A stretch of 44,706 nt of DNA from a virus. Shown here piece after piece: positions 6,273-14,692 of the stretch (positions within the stretch are counted from its first letter, which is position 1; every line of letters starts with the position of its first letter). The position numbers and the translations under genes are program-made. The notes under the pieces are model-generated. The model saw nothing but the letters and a program-made list of their open reading frames with translations. It did no database searches and was not told the DNA's origin. Where the stretch lies: IMG/VR virus record IMGVR_UViG_3300047994_000350, positions 1-44,706 of that record, one strand, 5' to 3'.

Positions 6273-7607
6273 GTGACGAAGCGCAAGGCCGCGGCCGTCG
6301 GCGCGCCGGCGCCTGCGCTGCCGCCGGCGTGGCCGGCGACGCAGGTCGAGATGCGGGCGCCGGGTGCGCTGAAGGCCCATCCGCAGAATTCGCGGACGCA
6401 TTCGGCGCAGCAGGTCGAGCAGATTTGCGCCTCGCTCCGCGAGTTCGGCTTCACGATCCCGCTGCTCGTCGACGAGGCCGACACGATCATCGCCGGCCAC
6501 GGGCGTCAGCTCGCGGCGCTGAAGGAGGGCCTGGCCGAGGTTCCGTGCCTCGTCGCGCGGGGCTGGAGCGAGGCGCAGAAGCGCGCCTACATCATCGCCG
6601 ACAACAAGCTCACGCTGAACGGCGACTGGGACGATGCCAAGCTCCGCGAGGAGCTCGCCGCGCTGCAGGAGCTCGACTTCAACCTGCAGCTGACCGGCTT
6701 TTCCGACGCCGAACTCGCCAAGCTCCTGAAGGTCGAGGGCCTGGGCGGCGGCGACGCGGACGCGGTGCCGGAGCCGGCCGGCCCGACAGTGGCGCGTCCC
6801 GGCGACGTCTGGGTGCTTGGCGCACACCGGATCGTCTGCGGCGACAGCACGACGGTCGAGGCCGTCACCGCCGCGCTCGGCGGGGGCAGGCCGCATCTGA
6901 TGGTGACCGACCCGCCCTATGGCGTCGCCTACGACCCGGCCTGGCGCGACGGCAAAGAGCCGCGCGGCGCGCGGCGGGCCTCGGGCAAGATCGAGAATGA
7001 CGGGACCGCCGACTGGCGGGGCGCCTGGGCGCTGTTTCCCGGCGACGTCGCCTATGTCTGGCACGCCGCGCTGCGCGCGACCGAGGTCGACCTCAGCCTG
7101 CGCGACGCCGGCTTCGAGGTCCGGGCCCAGATCGTCTGGGACAAGGGCCGGCTCGTGCTGGGACGCGGCGACTACCAGTGGCAGCACGAGGCCTGCTGGT
7201 ACGCGGTGAAGAAGGGGAAGGCCGGCCATTGGGCCGGCGACCGCAAGCAGACGACGGTCTGGCAGATCCCGATGAACTGGGACGCCGAGACCGGCCACGC
7301 CGCGCAAAAGCCGGTCCTCTGCATGCTGCGGCCGATCGAGAACAATTCGGCGCCCGGCGATACCGTCTACGACCCGTTCCTCGGCTCCGGCACGACGCTG
7401 ATCGCCTGCGAGCAGACGGGCCGCGCCTGCCGCGGCATCGAGATCGCACCGGCGCATGTCGATATCGCGATTTTGCGATGGCAGGACCTCGCCAAGAGCA
7501 GCGCCGTGCTCGAGGCGACCGGCCAGAGCTTCGTCGAGGTGATGGCCGAGCGCGCGCCCGGCGCGCCGATCGGCCTGAAGCCGCCAAAGACGCGCAAGCG
7601 AGGTTGA
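6273..7607 (+). CDS. ParB-like domain fused to beta-class DNA methyltransferase, 444 aa
   Basis: The N-terminal part (residues about 25-115) is a ParB/Srx-like nuclease-fold domain with NSRTHS (39-44), SLREFGF and IIAGHGRQLAA (72-82). A linker follows, then an N6-adenine/N4-cytosine methyltransferase domain with DPPYG (213-217) and the AdoMet-binding DPFLGSGTT (367-375). The order DPPY before FxGxG is that of beta-class enzymes, the class that includes CcrM. It presumably methylates phage DNA to resist restriction or mimic host marks; the target site is not predictable here. The GTG at 6273 is chosen because the frame upstream lies inside the preceding small gene and reads as non-protein. It sits between terminase and gpW, an intrusion into the head operon. 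Confidence 0.9.
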   Translation: MTKRKAAAVGAPAPALPPAWPATQVEMRAPGALKAHPQNSRTHSAQQVEQICASLREFGFTIPLLVDEADTIIAGHGRQLAALKEGLAEVPCLVARGWSEAQKRAYIIADNKLTLNGDWDDAKLREELAALQELDFNLQLTGFSDAELAKLLKVEGLGGGDADAVPEPAGPTVARPGDVWVLGAHRIVCGDSTTVEAVTAALGGGRPHLMVTDPPYGVAYDPAWRDGKEPRGARRASGKIENDGTADWRGAWALFPGDVAYVWHAALRATEVDLSLRDAGFEVRAQIVWDKGRLVLGRGDYQWQHEACWYAVKKGKAGHWAGDRKQTTVWQIPMNWDAETGHAAQKPVLCMLRPIENNSAPGDTVYDPFLGSGTTLIACEQTGRACRGIEIAPAHVDIAILRWQDLAKSSAVLEATGQSFVEVMAERAPGAPIGLKPPKTRKRG

Positions 7608-7608
7608 G

Positions 7609-7857
7609 ATGGTCGACCCCTCGACGCAGATCGCCACGCTGCAGCAGCAGGTGGCGGAGGCGACCGCCGCCTACCATCAGCTGATGATCGGGCAGAGCCT
7701 CGTGCGCATCCGCCACAACGCCCGCGAGATGAGCTACAGCCAGGCGAACGCCGCCGATCTGCTCGCCTATATTTCGACCCTCAACGCCCAGCTCGCGCAG
7801 CTCGGCGTGCGGACCGTCGGCCCGCGGCGCGGCCGCTCGCGGCGGGTGATCTTCTAG
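7609..7857 (+). CDS. Head-tail joining protein, gpW-like
   Basis: An 82-residue protein with the helix-hairpin-helix layout of lambda gpW: an N-terminal helix with glutamines, a short beta hairpin with MSYSQANAADLLAYI, and a second helix ending in LNAQLAQLG, then a basic tail. gpW plugs the portal after packaging and provides the surface for connector binding. Position directly before the portal gene is the classical one. Length is slightly longer than lambda gpW because of the basic C-terminus. Confidence 0.75.
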   Translation: MVDPSTQIATLQQQVAEATAAYHQLMIGQSLVRIRHNAREMSYSQANAADLLAYISTLNAQLAQLGVRTVGPRRGRSRRVIF

Positions 7858-7860
7858 GCC

Positions 7861-9552
7861 ATGGCCCAACCGACGGTGCGGCCAAACGTGCTCGGGCCCG
7901 ACGGCGCGCCGCTGCCGCCGTCGACGCGGGCGCGCGGGGCGACGCTCGGCACCGGCTATCGCGGCGTCGGGCGCGGCAGCTGGTATGACGGGGCCTCCTT
8001 CGACAGCCAGGAGATGGCGGCCTGGCAGCCGAGCAACCCGTCCGCCCAGGTCGCGCTCACCTATGAGCGCGACACGCTGGCGACGCGCATCCACGACATG
8101 GCGCGCAACGACGGCTGGGCCTCCACCGCCGTGCAGCGCCAGGTCGACGCGATCATCGGCGCCGGCTGGCGCCGCGTCGCCAGGCCGAACGCCAGGCGGC
8201 TCGGCATCGACGAGGACGCGGCCCAGGCGCTCGGCGAAGAGATCGAGGCGGCGTTCAAGGACTATTCCGAGGACTTCATGTCCTGCGACGCCGGGCAGCG
8301 CATGTCGCTCGGCGCCATATTGGCGCTGAACTTCCGGCATCGCATTCAGGACGGCGAGGCGCTCTCGATCTCGCTCTGGCTCGATCGCGGGCAGGACTGG
8401 AAGACGGCGATCCAGACGGTCGACCCAGACCGGCTGTCCAACCCGAACCTCTATCTCGACTCGGTGTCGCGCCGCGCCGGCGTCGACCTCGGCGCCTGGG
8501 GCGAGCCGACCGGCTACCACATCCGCTCGGCGCATCCCGGCGACTGGGGCGTGCTCGGCGCCTATCCGTGGATATGGGACCAGCTGCCGCGGCACTATCG
8601 CAACGGCCGCTGGTGCGTGGTCCACAGCTTCGAGGCGAAGCGGGCGGGGCAGGTGCGCGGCGAGCCGCCGATGGCGCCGATCCTCGACAAGGTCCGCATG
8701 CTCGGCCGCTACGACCGCGCCGAGCTGCAGGCGGCGTTGCTCAACGCGCTGCTCGCCGCCTTCATCAAGTCGAAGAGCGACGCCGACGACATCGCCGACT
8801 CGCTGCAGCCCGCCGGGGACCGCGACGACCTCGCGTTGCGCCCCGGCGAGGCGCGCCGCCTCGGCTACTACGAGCGCAGCGGCATCCGGCTGCCGGGCGT
8901 CGCGCTGAATTTCCTGTACCCCGACGACGAGGTGCAGCTCACACATGCGACGCATCCGAACGTCGCCTTCGAGCACTATTACCGGGTCGGGCTGCGCTAC
9001 ATCGCGGCGGCCTCGAACCTCAGCTACGAGCAGCTGACCGGCGACTTCTCGCAGACCAACTACGCCGGCTTCCGCGGCGCCATGCTCGAGATCTATCGCG
9101 GCTTCACCGCGCGCCAGTCGAACTTCGGCGCGTCCTTCCTCGACCCGCATTATTCGAACTGGCTCGAGGAGGCGCTGGAATCCGGCCGCGTCGCCTATCC
9201 GAAGGGGGCGCCCCGCTTCCGCGCCGCCCGCGCAGCCTATTGCGGCGGCTCCTGGGTGATGCCGGCGCGCGGCTGGGTCGACCCGATAAAGGAGGCCGAC
9301 GCCGCCGTCGCGCGGCTCTCGGTCGGGCTCTCGACCTATCAGCGCGAATGCGCCGAACAGGGCATGGACTGGCGCGAGGTGATCCGCCAGCGCGCCCTGG
9401 AGCGCAAGGAGATGATCGCCGCCGGCCTCGACCCCGACGCGCTGATCCGCGCCAAGCTGCCGCGCGACGACCAGGCCGGCGTCCAAGACCCGCCGCCGGC
9501 GAACCGGCAGACTCCGAAACCCACCCGCGGCAACCCGGACGACGACGCATGA
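7861..9552 (+). CDS. Portal protein, lambda gpB family
   Basis: The 563-residue protein has the hallmarks of lambda-type portals: the early segment RNDGWASTAVQRQVDAIIGAGW, the stem region around residues 170-210 (DPDRLSNPN...GVDLGAWGEPTGYHI), NFLYPDDEVQL, and YEQLTGDFSQTNYAGFRGAM, followed by a proline-rich C-terminus. Twelve copies form the DNA entry vertex and dock terminase and the connector. It is flanked by gpW and the S49 protease as in lambda, and its stop overlaps the protease ATG (ATGA). Confidence 0.95.
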   Translation: MAQPTVRPNVLGPDGAPLPPSTRARGATLGTGYRGVGRGSWYDGASFDSQEMAAWQPSNPSAQVALTYERDTLATRIHDMARNDGWASTAVQRQVDAIIGAGWRRVARPNARRLGIDEDAAQALGEEIEAAFKDYSEDFMSCDAGQRMSLGAILALNFRHRIQDGEALSISLWLDRGQDWKTAIQTVDPDRLSNPNLYLDSVSRRAGVDLGAWGEPTGYHIRSAHPGDWGVLGAYPWIWDQLPRHYRNGRWCVVHSFEAKRAGQVRGEPPMAPILDKVRMLGRYDRAELQAALLNALLAAFIKSKSDADDIADSLQPAGDRDDLALRPGEARRLGYYERSGIRLPGVALNFLYPDDEVQLTHATHPNVAFEHYYRVGLRYIAAASNLSYEQLTGDFSQTNYAGFRGAMLEIYRGFTARQSNFGASFLDPHYSNWLEEALESGRVAYPKGAPRFRAARAAYCGGSWVMPARGWVDPIKEADAAVARLSVGLSTYQRECAEQGMDWREVIRQRALERKEMIAAGLDPDALIRAKLPRDDQAGVQDPPPANRQTPKPTRGNPDDDA

Positions 9553-11009
9553 CCGCAGGGATGCCCTACATCGCGACGCGGCTCTTCAACGTGCCGCTCG
9601 CCGTCCATCCGGGCAAGGCGCGCGCCATCGTCGACGCGCTCGGCGCCCGCATCCTCGGGACCGCTGTCGACACGGACGGCCCCGAGGCGATCGCCCACGT
9701 CGCCTTCGACGGCAACGGCGCCCAGGCGCTCGCCGACGTCATGGGCCGGCTCGGCGACCCGCTCGGCCGCCGCTTCAAGGCCGAGGACATGGACACGCTC
9801 GACCGCATCGGCTCGGTCGCGATCATCCCGATCGAGGGCTCGCTGATCCACAAGGGCAAATGGGTCGGGACCTATTCGGGCGACACCTCTTACGAGGGCA
9901 TCCAGACCCGCGTCCGCCAGGCGATGGCCGACGACTCCGTGCAAGGCGTCGTCTTCGAGGTCGACAGCTATGGCGGCGAAGTCGCCGGCGCCTTCGACAC
10001 GGCCGCGCTGATCCGCGAGCTTTCGGCCGCCAAGCCGACGATCGCGATCCTGACCGATTTCGCGCTCTCGGCCGGCTATCTGCTGGCTTCGGGCGCGCGG
10101 CAGATCGTGATGCCGGCGTCCGGCCGCGCCGGCTCGATCGGCGTCATCACCCTGCACGCCGACTATTCCGCCGCGCTGGAGAAGCGCGGCGTGAAGGTCA
10201 CGGTGCTCGCCGCCGGCGCGCACAAGGGCGAGGGCAACCCCTATGCCGCGCTCCCCGACGCCGCTGCGGCGCGCATTCGCGCCGATCTCGAACAGTCGCG
10301 CGCCCTCTTCGCCGAAGCCGTCGGCCTCGGCCGCGGCGACCGGCTGAGCGCGGCCGCGGCGCTCGCGACCGAGGCGGATGATTTTTCCGGCGAGGAGGCG
10401 GTCGCGCGCGGCCTCGCCGACGCCGTCGCCCATTCGAACGAAGCTTTCGACGCCTTCCTGGCGGAGATCAAGGCCGCGGAGCGGCCGTCCTTTGGAGGTT
10501 TTACCATGACGTCTGCTGCGCATGCGGCGGCCCTCGCCGCCAACGCCGTTCCCCGCGCCGACCACGAGGCGGCCGTCGCCGCGGCGCGCGCCGAAGGCCA
10601 CAGCGAAGGCCACAAGGCCGGCCACGCGGCCGGTCATGCCGAGGGCCTCGCGGCGGGCCACGCCGCCGGGCTGAAAGAGGGCCGCGAAGTCGGCTTCAAG
10701 GAGGGTCGCGCCGAGGGCGCCGCCGCCGAGCGCGCCCGCGTCAAGGGCATCATGGACGCCGAGCAGGCGAAGGGCCGCGAGGCTCTGGCCGCGCATTTTG
10801 CCTATGAGACCGATTTTGCCGCCGACGTCGCCCAGGCGGCCCTCGCCAAGGCGCCGGTCGGCGGGGCCGACGCCTCGCTCGACGCGGAAATGCGCAACGA
10901 CAAGCAGCCGAACGTCGGTGCCGACGGCGGCCGGCGCCAGGCCGACATGTCCGACGCGGAAAAGGGCGCCGCGATCGCCCGCACCCTGCTTGGCAAGACC
11001 GCCGCCTGA
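9549..11009 (+). CDS. S49 capsid maturation protease fused to scaffold (lambda C/Nu3-like), 486 aa
   Basis: Residues about 85-310 form a SppA/ClpP-fold S49 peptidase. EVDSYGGEVAGAFD (137-150) forms the oxyanion region, Ser174 in ALSAGYLLA is the nucleophile, and Lys226 in AHKGEGNPY is the general base; the 52-residue Ser-Lys spacing equals that of lambda gpC (S166/K218). From residue 320 the protein becomes a scaffold with a striking Gly-His-rich helix (EGHSEGHKAGH, AAGHAEG, AAGHAAG) and a C-terminal helix pair. It cleaves scaffold and portal during prohead assembly. A strong internal ribosome site allows the scaffold to be made alone (see 10506). Confidence 0.93.
   Translation: MTAGMPYIATRLFNVPLAVHPGKARAIVDALGARILGTAVDTDGPEAIAHVAFDGNGAQALADVMGRLGDPLGRRFKAEDMDTLDRIGSVAIIPIEGSLIHKGKWVGTYSGDTSYEGIQTRVRQAMADDSVQGVVFEVDSYGGEVAGAFDTAALIRELSAAKPTIAILTDFALSAGYLLASGARQIVMPASGRAGSIGVITLHADYSAALEKRGVKVTVLAAGAHKGEGNPYAALPDAAAARIRADLEQSRALFAEAVGLGRGDRLSAAAALATEADDFSGEEAVARGLADAVAHSNEAFDAFLAEIKAAERPSFGGFTMTSAAHAAALAANAVPRADHEAAVAAARAEGHSEGHKAGHAAGHAEGLAAGHAAGLKEGREVGFKEGRAEGAAAERARVKGIMDAEQAKGREALAAHFAYETDFAADVAQAALAKAPVGGADASLDAEMRNDKQPNVGADGGRRQADMSDAEKGAAIARTLLGKTAA
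10506..11009 (+). CDS. Nested scaffold protein start (Nu3-like), 167 aa
   Basis: Inside the protease gene, in the same frame, a perfect GGAGG (10494-10498) precedes an ATG at 10506 by 7 bases, giving a protein beginning MTSAAHAAALAANAVPRADH. This is exactly the arrangement of lambda Nu3 inside gene C. The start falls at the boundary between protease and scaffold domains. The independent product would supply the excess scaffold needed for prohead assembly. The ribosome site is seen directly; the product is inferred by analogy. Confidence 0.8.
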   Translation: MTSAAHAAALAANAVPRADHEAAVAAARAEGHSEGHKAGHAAGHAEGLAAGHAAGLKEGREVGFKEGRAEGAAAERARVKGIMDAEQAKGREALAAHFAYETDFAADVAQAALAKAPVGGADASLDAEMRNDKQPNVGADGGRRQADMSDAEKGAAIARTLLGKTAA

Positions 11010-11081
11010 CGCCGCCGCGCCCGCAACCCCACTCCAGACCGCGCCCGGCGCTCCGGGCCCCGCCATTTCCGAGGACAGGCC

Positions 11082-11726
11082 ATGACGCAATACGCTGAAT
11101 TCGACCCGACCGCGCTTTACGCCGGCGAGGGTCCCTACCACTCCCGTCCGGTCACCATCGGCGCGGCCGGCGCGGTGACGGAGCGCGGCACGCTGCTCGG
11201 CCACCAGACCATCGGCGCCGTGACGGCTGCCGCCAAGGCCGGCGGCAACACCGGCACCGGCACCTGCGTGCCCGACGCCACCACGCCGGCGCTCGCCAAT
11301 GCCCAGCCCGGCACCTACAAGATCGTGTTCACCTCCGCGACGGCCTACAACGTCCTCGACCCGAAGGGCGACCAGATCGGCCAGGGCGCGACCGGCACCG
11401 CCTTCGCGACCCAGATCAAGGTGATGGTCGCGGCGGGCGGCACGCCCTATGTCGCCGGCGACGGCTGGAACGTCACGGTCGCCGCCGCCGACCGCTACAT
11501 TCCGAGCGTCGCCACCGCGCTCGACGGGTCGCAGGTGCCCTCCGCCATCGTCGCCGCCGACATCGACACGACCGGCGGCGACGCCACCGGCCCCTGCTAC
11601 TTCGACGGCGGCTTCGCCTTCGAGGCGATGACGATCGACGCGAGCTGGTCGGTCAGCACGCTCGGCGCCGCCTTCCGGGCGAACAACATCCCGCTCTTCG
11701 TCCACACGGCCGGCACGCTCGGCTGA
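11082..11726 (+). CDS. Head decoration protein (lambda gpD-like) with inserted beta domain
   Basis: The ends match the gpD-like decoration family: MTQYAEFDPTALYAGEGPYH and VTIGAAGAVTERGTLLG at the N-terminus, and DGSQVPSAIVAADIDTTGG, then FRANNIPLFVHTAGTLG, at the C-terminus. Between residues about 46 and 134 sits an inserted beta-rich domain with GTYKIVFTSATAYNVLDPKG, GATGTAF and YVAGDGWNVTV. The same domain recurs in the tail sheath protein at 15118. Decoration trimers stabilise the expanded capsid, and the insert probably projects outward. The following hairpin at 11756 separates it from the capsid gene. Confidence 0.9.
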   Translation: MTQYAEFDPTALYAGEGPYHSRPVTIGAAGAVTERGTLLGHQTIGAVTAAAKAGGNTGTGTCVPDATTPALANAQPGTYKIVFTSATAYNVLDPKGDQIGQGATGTAFATQIKVMVAAGGTPYVAGDGWNVTVAAADRYIPSVATALDGSQVPSAIVAADIDTTGGDATGPCYFDGGFAFEAMTIDASWSVSTLGAAFRANNIPLFVHTAGTLG

Positions 11727-11755
11727 TCCGCACCACCCTCCGAAAACGCATCCAG

Positions 11756-11778
11756 AAAGGCCCCGCGCGGGGCCTTTT
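11756..11778 (+). terminator. Rho-independent terminator between decoration and capsid genes
   Basis: AAAGGCCCC and GGGGCCTTT form a stem around a short GCGC centre, followed by TTTT. Placed between decoration and major capsid genes, it may be partial and tune their relative expression, or act as an RNA-processing or stability hairpin. Confidence 0.7.
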
Positions 11779-11800
11779 CCTTTGGGGAGCCTGACCCGCC

Positions 11801-12838
11801 ATGTTCGACGTCAATTCCACCGCACAATTGCTCGGCGCGTTCGGCGTCCTCGACCGGCCGTCGAGCTTCATCAAGAAGCTCTTCATGCAATTCGAGCAGA
11901 CCTTCGACACGTCGGAAGTCTACTTCGATCAGGTCCAGCGCGCCCGCCAGATGGCGGCCTTCACCGCGCCGACCACGGTCGGCAAGGTGATGCGCTCGCG
12001 CGGCTACGCCACGCAGAGCTTCACGCCCGCCTATGTGAAGCCGAAGCACATCGTCGAGCCCTTGAAGGCGATGAAGCGCCGTGCCGGCGAGCGGCTCCCC
12101 GGCGAGATGTCGCCGGAGCAGCGCTACGCGCTCGCCATCCTCGACAACATGATGCTCGAGGACGACGCGATCACCCGCCGCGAGATCTGGATGATCATGC
12201 AGCTCCTGCTCACCGGCACGGTGACCTGCTCGGGCGACGACTACCCGTCCACGGTGCTGAACCTCAACCGCAATTCGGGCAACACGGTGCAGCTCACCGG
12301 CTCGCTGCGCTGGGGGCAGGCCGGCGTCGACCCGCTGCAGAACATCCGCGCCTGGTCGACGCTGGTCCAGCAGGTGAGCGGCTACAAGCCGCGAACGGTC
12401 ATTCTCGACCCGCTCGCCGGCGACCTGCTCATCCAGTCGCCGACGATCCTGAAGGTCATGCAGTCCTTCCGCCAGACGACCGGTAACATCGACCTCGCCG
12501 GCAAGACCACGGGCGGTGCAATCGGCGAGGAGGTCGCCTATCTCGGCTCGCTGCCCGAGTTCGACTTCTGGCAGTATCAGGAGCTCTGGACCGACGACAC
12601 CGGCACCGTGCAGCAGTTCATGCCGAACAACACGGTGATCCTGGCGAGCCCGGGCGGCGCGCAGGGCATCATGGCCTATGGCGCCATCATGGACAAACGC
12701 GCCGGCCTGCGGCCGTTGCCGCGCTTCCCCAAGGTGTTCGACACCGAGGAGCCGTCGCAGACCTCGACCATGACGCAGTCGGCGCCGCTGCCGCTGTTCG
12801 GCTGGATCAACGCGACCTTCGCCGCCACCGTCGCCTGA
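11801..12838 (+). CDS. Major capsid protein, lambda gpE family
   Basis: The 345-residue protein shows the gpE/HK97-fold family features: an N-arm with LLGAFGVLDRPSSFIKKLFM, the stretch MRSRGYATQSFTPAYVKPKH, an E-loop-like region with LPGEMSPEQRYALAI, and a C-terminal PNNTVILASPGGAQGIMAYG with a TMTQSAPLPL tail. Length is typical for the family. It forms the icosahedral shell and is preceded by the decoration protein as in lambda. Preceded by GGGGAGCC before the ATG. Confidence 0.95.
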   Translation: MFDVNSTAQLLGAFGVLDRPSSFIKKLFMQFEQTFDTSEVYFDQVQRARQMAAFTAPTTVGKVMRSRGYATQSFTPAYVKPKHIVEPLKAMKRRAGERLPGEMSPEQRYALAILDNMMLEDDAITRREIWMIMQLLLTGTVTCSGDDYPSTVLNLNRNSGNTVQLTGSLRWGQAGVDPLQNIRAWSTLVQQVSGYKPRTVILDPLAGDLLIQSPTILKVMQSFRQTTGNIDLAGKTTGGAIGEEVAYLGSLPEFDFWQYQELWTDDTGTVQQFMPNNTVILASPGGAQGIMAYGAIMDKRAGLRPLPRFPKVFDTEEPSQTSTMTQSAPLPLFGWINATFAATVA

Positions 12839-12949
12839 TCGTCGCGCCCCAACCCGCGCGTCTGAGCCAGACCCCGCCGCCGAACCCACCGTCGCCGCCG
12901 GCCCGCGCGCCGGCGTCGCCCCCGCACGTCCCTCGACTGGAGCGCCCCC

Positions 12950-13180
12950 ATGGCCGCGAACACGAAGACGATCAAGACCAACGTCACCCTGCACGTGCCC
13001 GACAAGGGGCACGAGCCGTTCAAGTTCGACATAAACGGCGCCGTCGTCAGCGGCAAATACGTCGTCAAGAGAATCCCGCCGGGCACGCCGGTCACGCTCG
13101 ACGCCGACGAGGCCGACGCGATCCTCGAGACGCATGGCGGTGAGGTCGTCACCGCGAAGGGCGCCGAGTCGGCCGCGTGA
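12950..13180 (+). CDS. Small hypothetical head-region protein, 76 aa
   Basis: The product begins MAANTKTIKTNVTLHVPDKG and is rich in beta strand. It occupies the position of lambda FI between capsid and connector, but I see no FI signature. GGAG lies about 6 bases before the ATG. A role in head completion is only positional inference. Confidence 0.6.
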   Translation: MAANTKTIKTNVTLHVPDKGHEPFKFDINGAVVSGKYVVKRIPPGTPVTLDADEADAILETHGGEVVTAKGAESAA

Positions 13181-13200
13181 CGCAAGGCTGAGGGCGCCGC

Positions 13201-13599
13201 ATGACGTCCGCCTTCGCCGACGCCTGGAGCCGCGCGGCGCCCGACATCGACGCGCGCTTCGGCAGCCTCTTCCTGTATCAGCCGATGGCGCCCGACCCGC
13301 TGGGCGGCCGCCCGATCCCCGACCCCGGCCGCGCCGCCCCGGCGGCGCCGATCGTCGGCGCGCTCGGCGAGGTGCCGGTCTTCGCCTATCCCGACACCCG
13401 CTCGCGCAAGCAGTCGACGGTGGCTCAGGAAAGCCAGCAGGACTCCTCGATCGACATCGCCACGGCCGCGCTGCCCTATGCGCCGAGGGACGGCGACCGT
13501 CTGACGGACTGCGACACCGGCGCGGTCTACCAGGTCGCGGGACTCGCGCCCGACGGCATCGCGCGCATCCAGCTTCGCGTCATCAAGCTCAAGTCGTGA
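13201..13599 (+). CDS. Head-tail connector-like protein, 132 aa
   Basis: The 132-residue protein has an N-terminal helix, a proline-rich middle and a beta-barrel-like C-terminus (YAPRDGDRLTDCDTGAVYQV, then GIARIQLRVIKLKS). This pattern of a strand-rich end describing a measured depth/value pair is common in lambda FII-like head-tail attachment proteins. It follows the capsid gene and overlaps the next start by the GTGA arrangement. Assignment as connector is moderate, resting mainly on pattern and position. Confidence 0.6.
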   Translation: MTSAFADAWSRAAPDIDARFGSLFLYQPMAPDPLGGRPIPDPGRAAPAAPIVGALGEVPVFAYPDTRSRKQSTVAQESQQDSSIDIATAALPYAPRDGDRLTDCDTGAVYQVAGLAPDGIARIQLRVIKLKS

Positions 13600-13943
13600 G
13601 CGCGGAGATGGCCGAGCATTGGGCGGCGTCGCGGCTCGCCCGCTTCGGCTTCCTGATCGGAATCGGCTGGAACGCCAAGCAGGTCGCCGAGGACCCGGTC
13701 GTGGCGACGACGCCGAGCAATGCGCATGCGAAGGCGAGCCGCCTCGGGCTGAGCTTCCGCACCGCGGCGGCGCAGCGCGAGGGGCTGAACCTCGCCGGAC
13801 CGCGGCTTGCCTATTTCGACGCCGCCGCGCGGCGGCGCGGCCTCTCGCGGGAGGGTCTGCTGCATCGGCTTCTCAACGTCGTCGCGGACGAACGGATGAT
13901 CGACAACATCCTCGACGACCTCGACGAGACGCCGGCGCCGTGA
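13596..13943 (+). CDS. GcrA-like HTH plus RHH-like protein, 115 aa
   Basis: Two DNA-binding-like halves are visible. Residues about 10-50 (FLIGIGWNAKQVAEDPVVAT, then SNAHAKASRLGLSFR) resemble the GcrA HTH pattern, in which GLSASQIA is followed by NAVIGKVHRLGLS. Residues about 60-108 (LNLAGPRLAYFDAAARRRGL, then SREGLLHRLLNVVADERMID) resemble a ribbon-helix-helix helix pair, ending in NILDD. GTG at 13596 overlaps the previous stop; an ATG at 13608 is an alternative. A transcription factor-like gene between connector genes is unexpected; it may time late expression or have been recruited structurally. Confidence 0.65.
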   Translation: MSAEMAEHWAASRLARFGFLIGIGWNAKQVAEDPVVATTPSNAHAKASRLGLSFRTAAAQREGLNLAGPRLAYFDAAARRRGLSREGLLHRLLNVVADERMIDNILDDLDETPAP

Positions 13944-14692
13944 GCCTCGCCCGCGCCTGCCTCCGCCTCGCCGCGGTCGCCGCGCTGCGCGGCCGCACGA
14001 TCGCCGGCACCGACGTCGCCGACAGCCGGATCGGTGCGATCGAGGCGCTGGCGCCGGAGAAGGCGACGCCGATCGTCGCCGTCTACACCGAGGACGACGC
14101 GGGCGACGCCTTGAGTGCCAACAATGGCGGCCCGCCCTTCGTCCCGCAGGTGCAGCTCGTCTTCGAAATGTCGATCGTCGAGGCGCAATATGACGCCGAC
14201 GGCGCGATCACCGACATCACCTGCCCGACGACGGACGCCGAGCTGGAGGCGTCGCTCGACACGCTGGAGGCGCAAATCCAGCTCGCGCTGTTCCAGGACC
14301 TCGTCACGCCGCTCTCGCTGCTGTTTCAGAAGGCCTACCGGCGCGTCATGCACCGCCAGTCGCTGCGCTTCCCGCAGGGCGAGAAGGCCGAGCGCTTCGC
14401 GACCCGCTACCTCATCTACAAGGTCGAGGTCTTCGACGACCTGGCCTGGACGAGCTTCGACCCGACGCTGTCGGGCCTCGACCGCCTCCCGAAGACGTTC
14501 CGCGACATCGCCGTCGCGTGGCCGGACGCGCTTCCGGAGAAGGCCGTCGCGCTCGCCATCGCAGGCGCCCTCGTGCAGCCGAGCGCGCCGCCGCTCCTCG
14601 GCCTCGACGCCCGCATGGCCGCCGGCCGCAGCGCCAATGGGCGCCCGACCACAGTTTCCGCGCGCTGGCTGACGCAGCCGAAGGAGAGATGA
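13940..14692 (+). CDS. Phage neck/tail-terminator-position protein, 250 aa
   Basis: A 250-residue soluble protein with mixed alpha/beta content. Recognisable stretches include PEKATPIVAVYTEDDAGDAL, VQLVFEMSIVEA and FATRYLIYKVEVFDDLAW, which give the strand pattern of tail terminator/neck proteins. The GTG at 13940 overlaps the preceding stop (GTGA). It lies between the connector gene and the DUF2635/sheath genes, where Mu-like phages encode the tail terminator. No specific family is certain. Confidence 0.6.
   Translation: MSLARACLRLAAVAALRGRTIAGTDVADSRIGAIEALAPEKATPIVAVYTEDDAGDALSANNGGPPFVPQVQLVFEMSIVEAQYDADGAITDITCPTTDAELEASLDTLEAQIQLALFQDLVTPLSLLFQKAYRRVMHRQSLRFPQGEKAERFATRYLIYKVEVFDDLAWTSFDPTLSGLDRLPKTFRDIAVAWPDALPEKAVALAIAGALVQPSAPPLLGLDARMAAGRSANGRPTTVSARWLTQPKER

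Noticed and set aside
7093-11705. Large minus-strand frames opposite portal, protease and decoration genes
   Set aside because: No domain signature and fully explained by complementary codon bias of the plus-strand genes.
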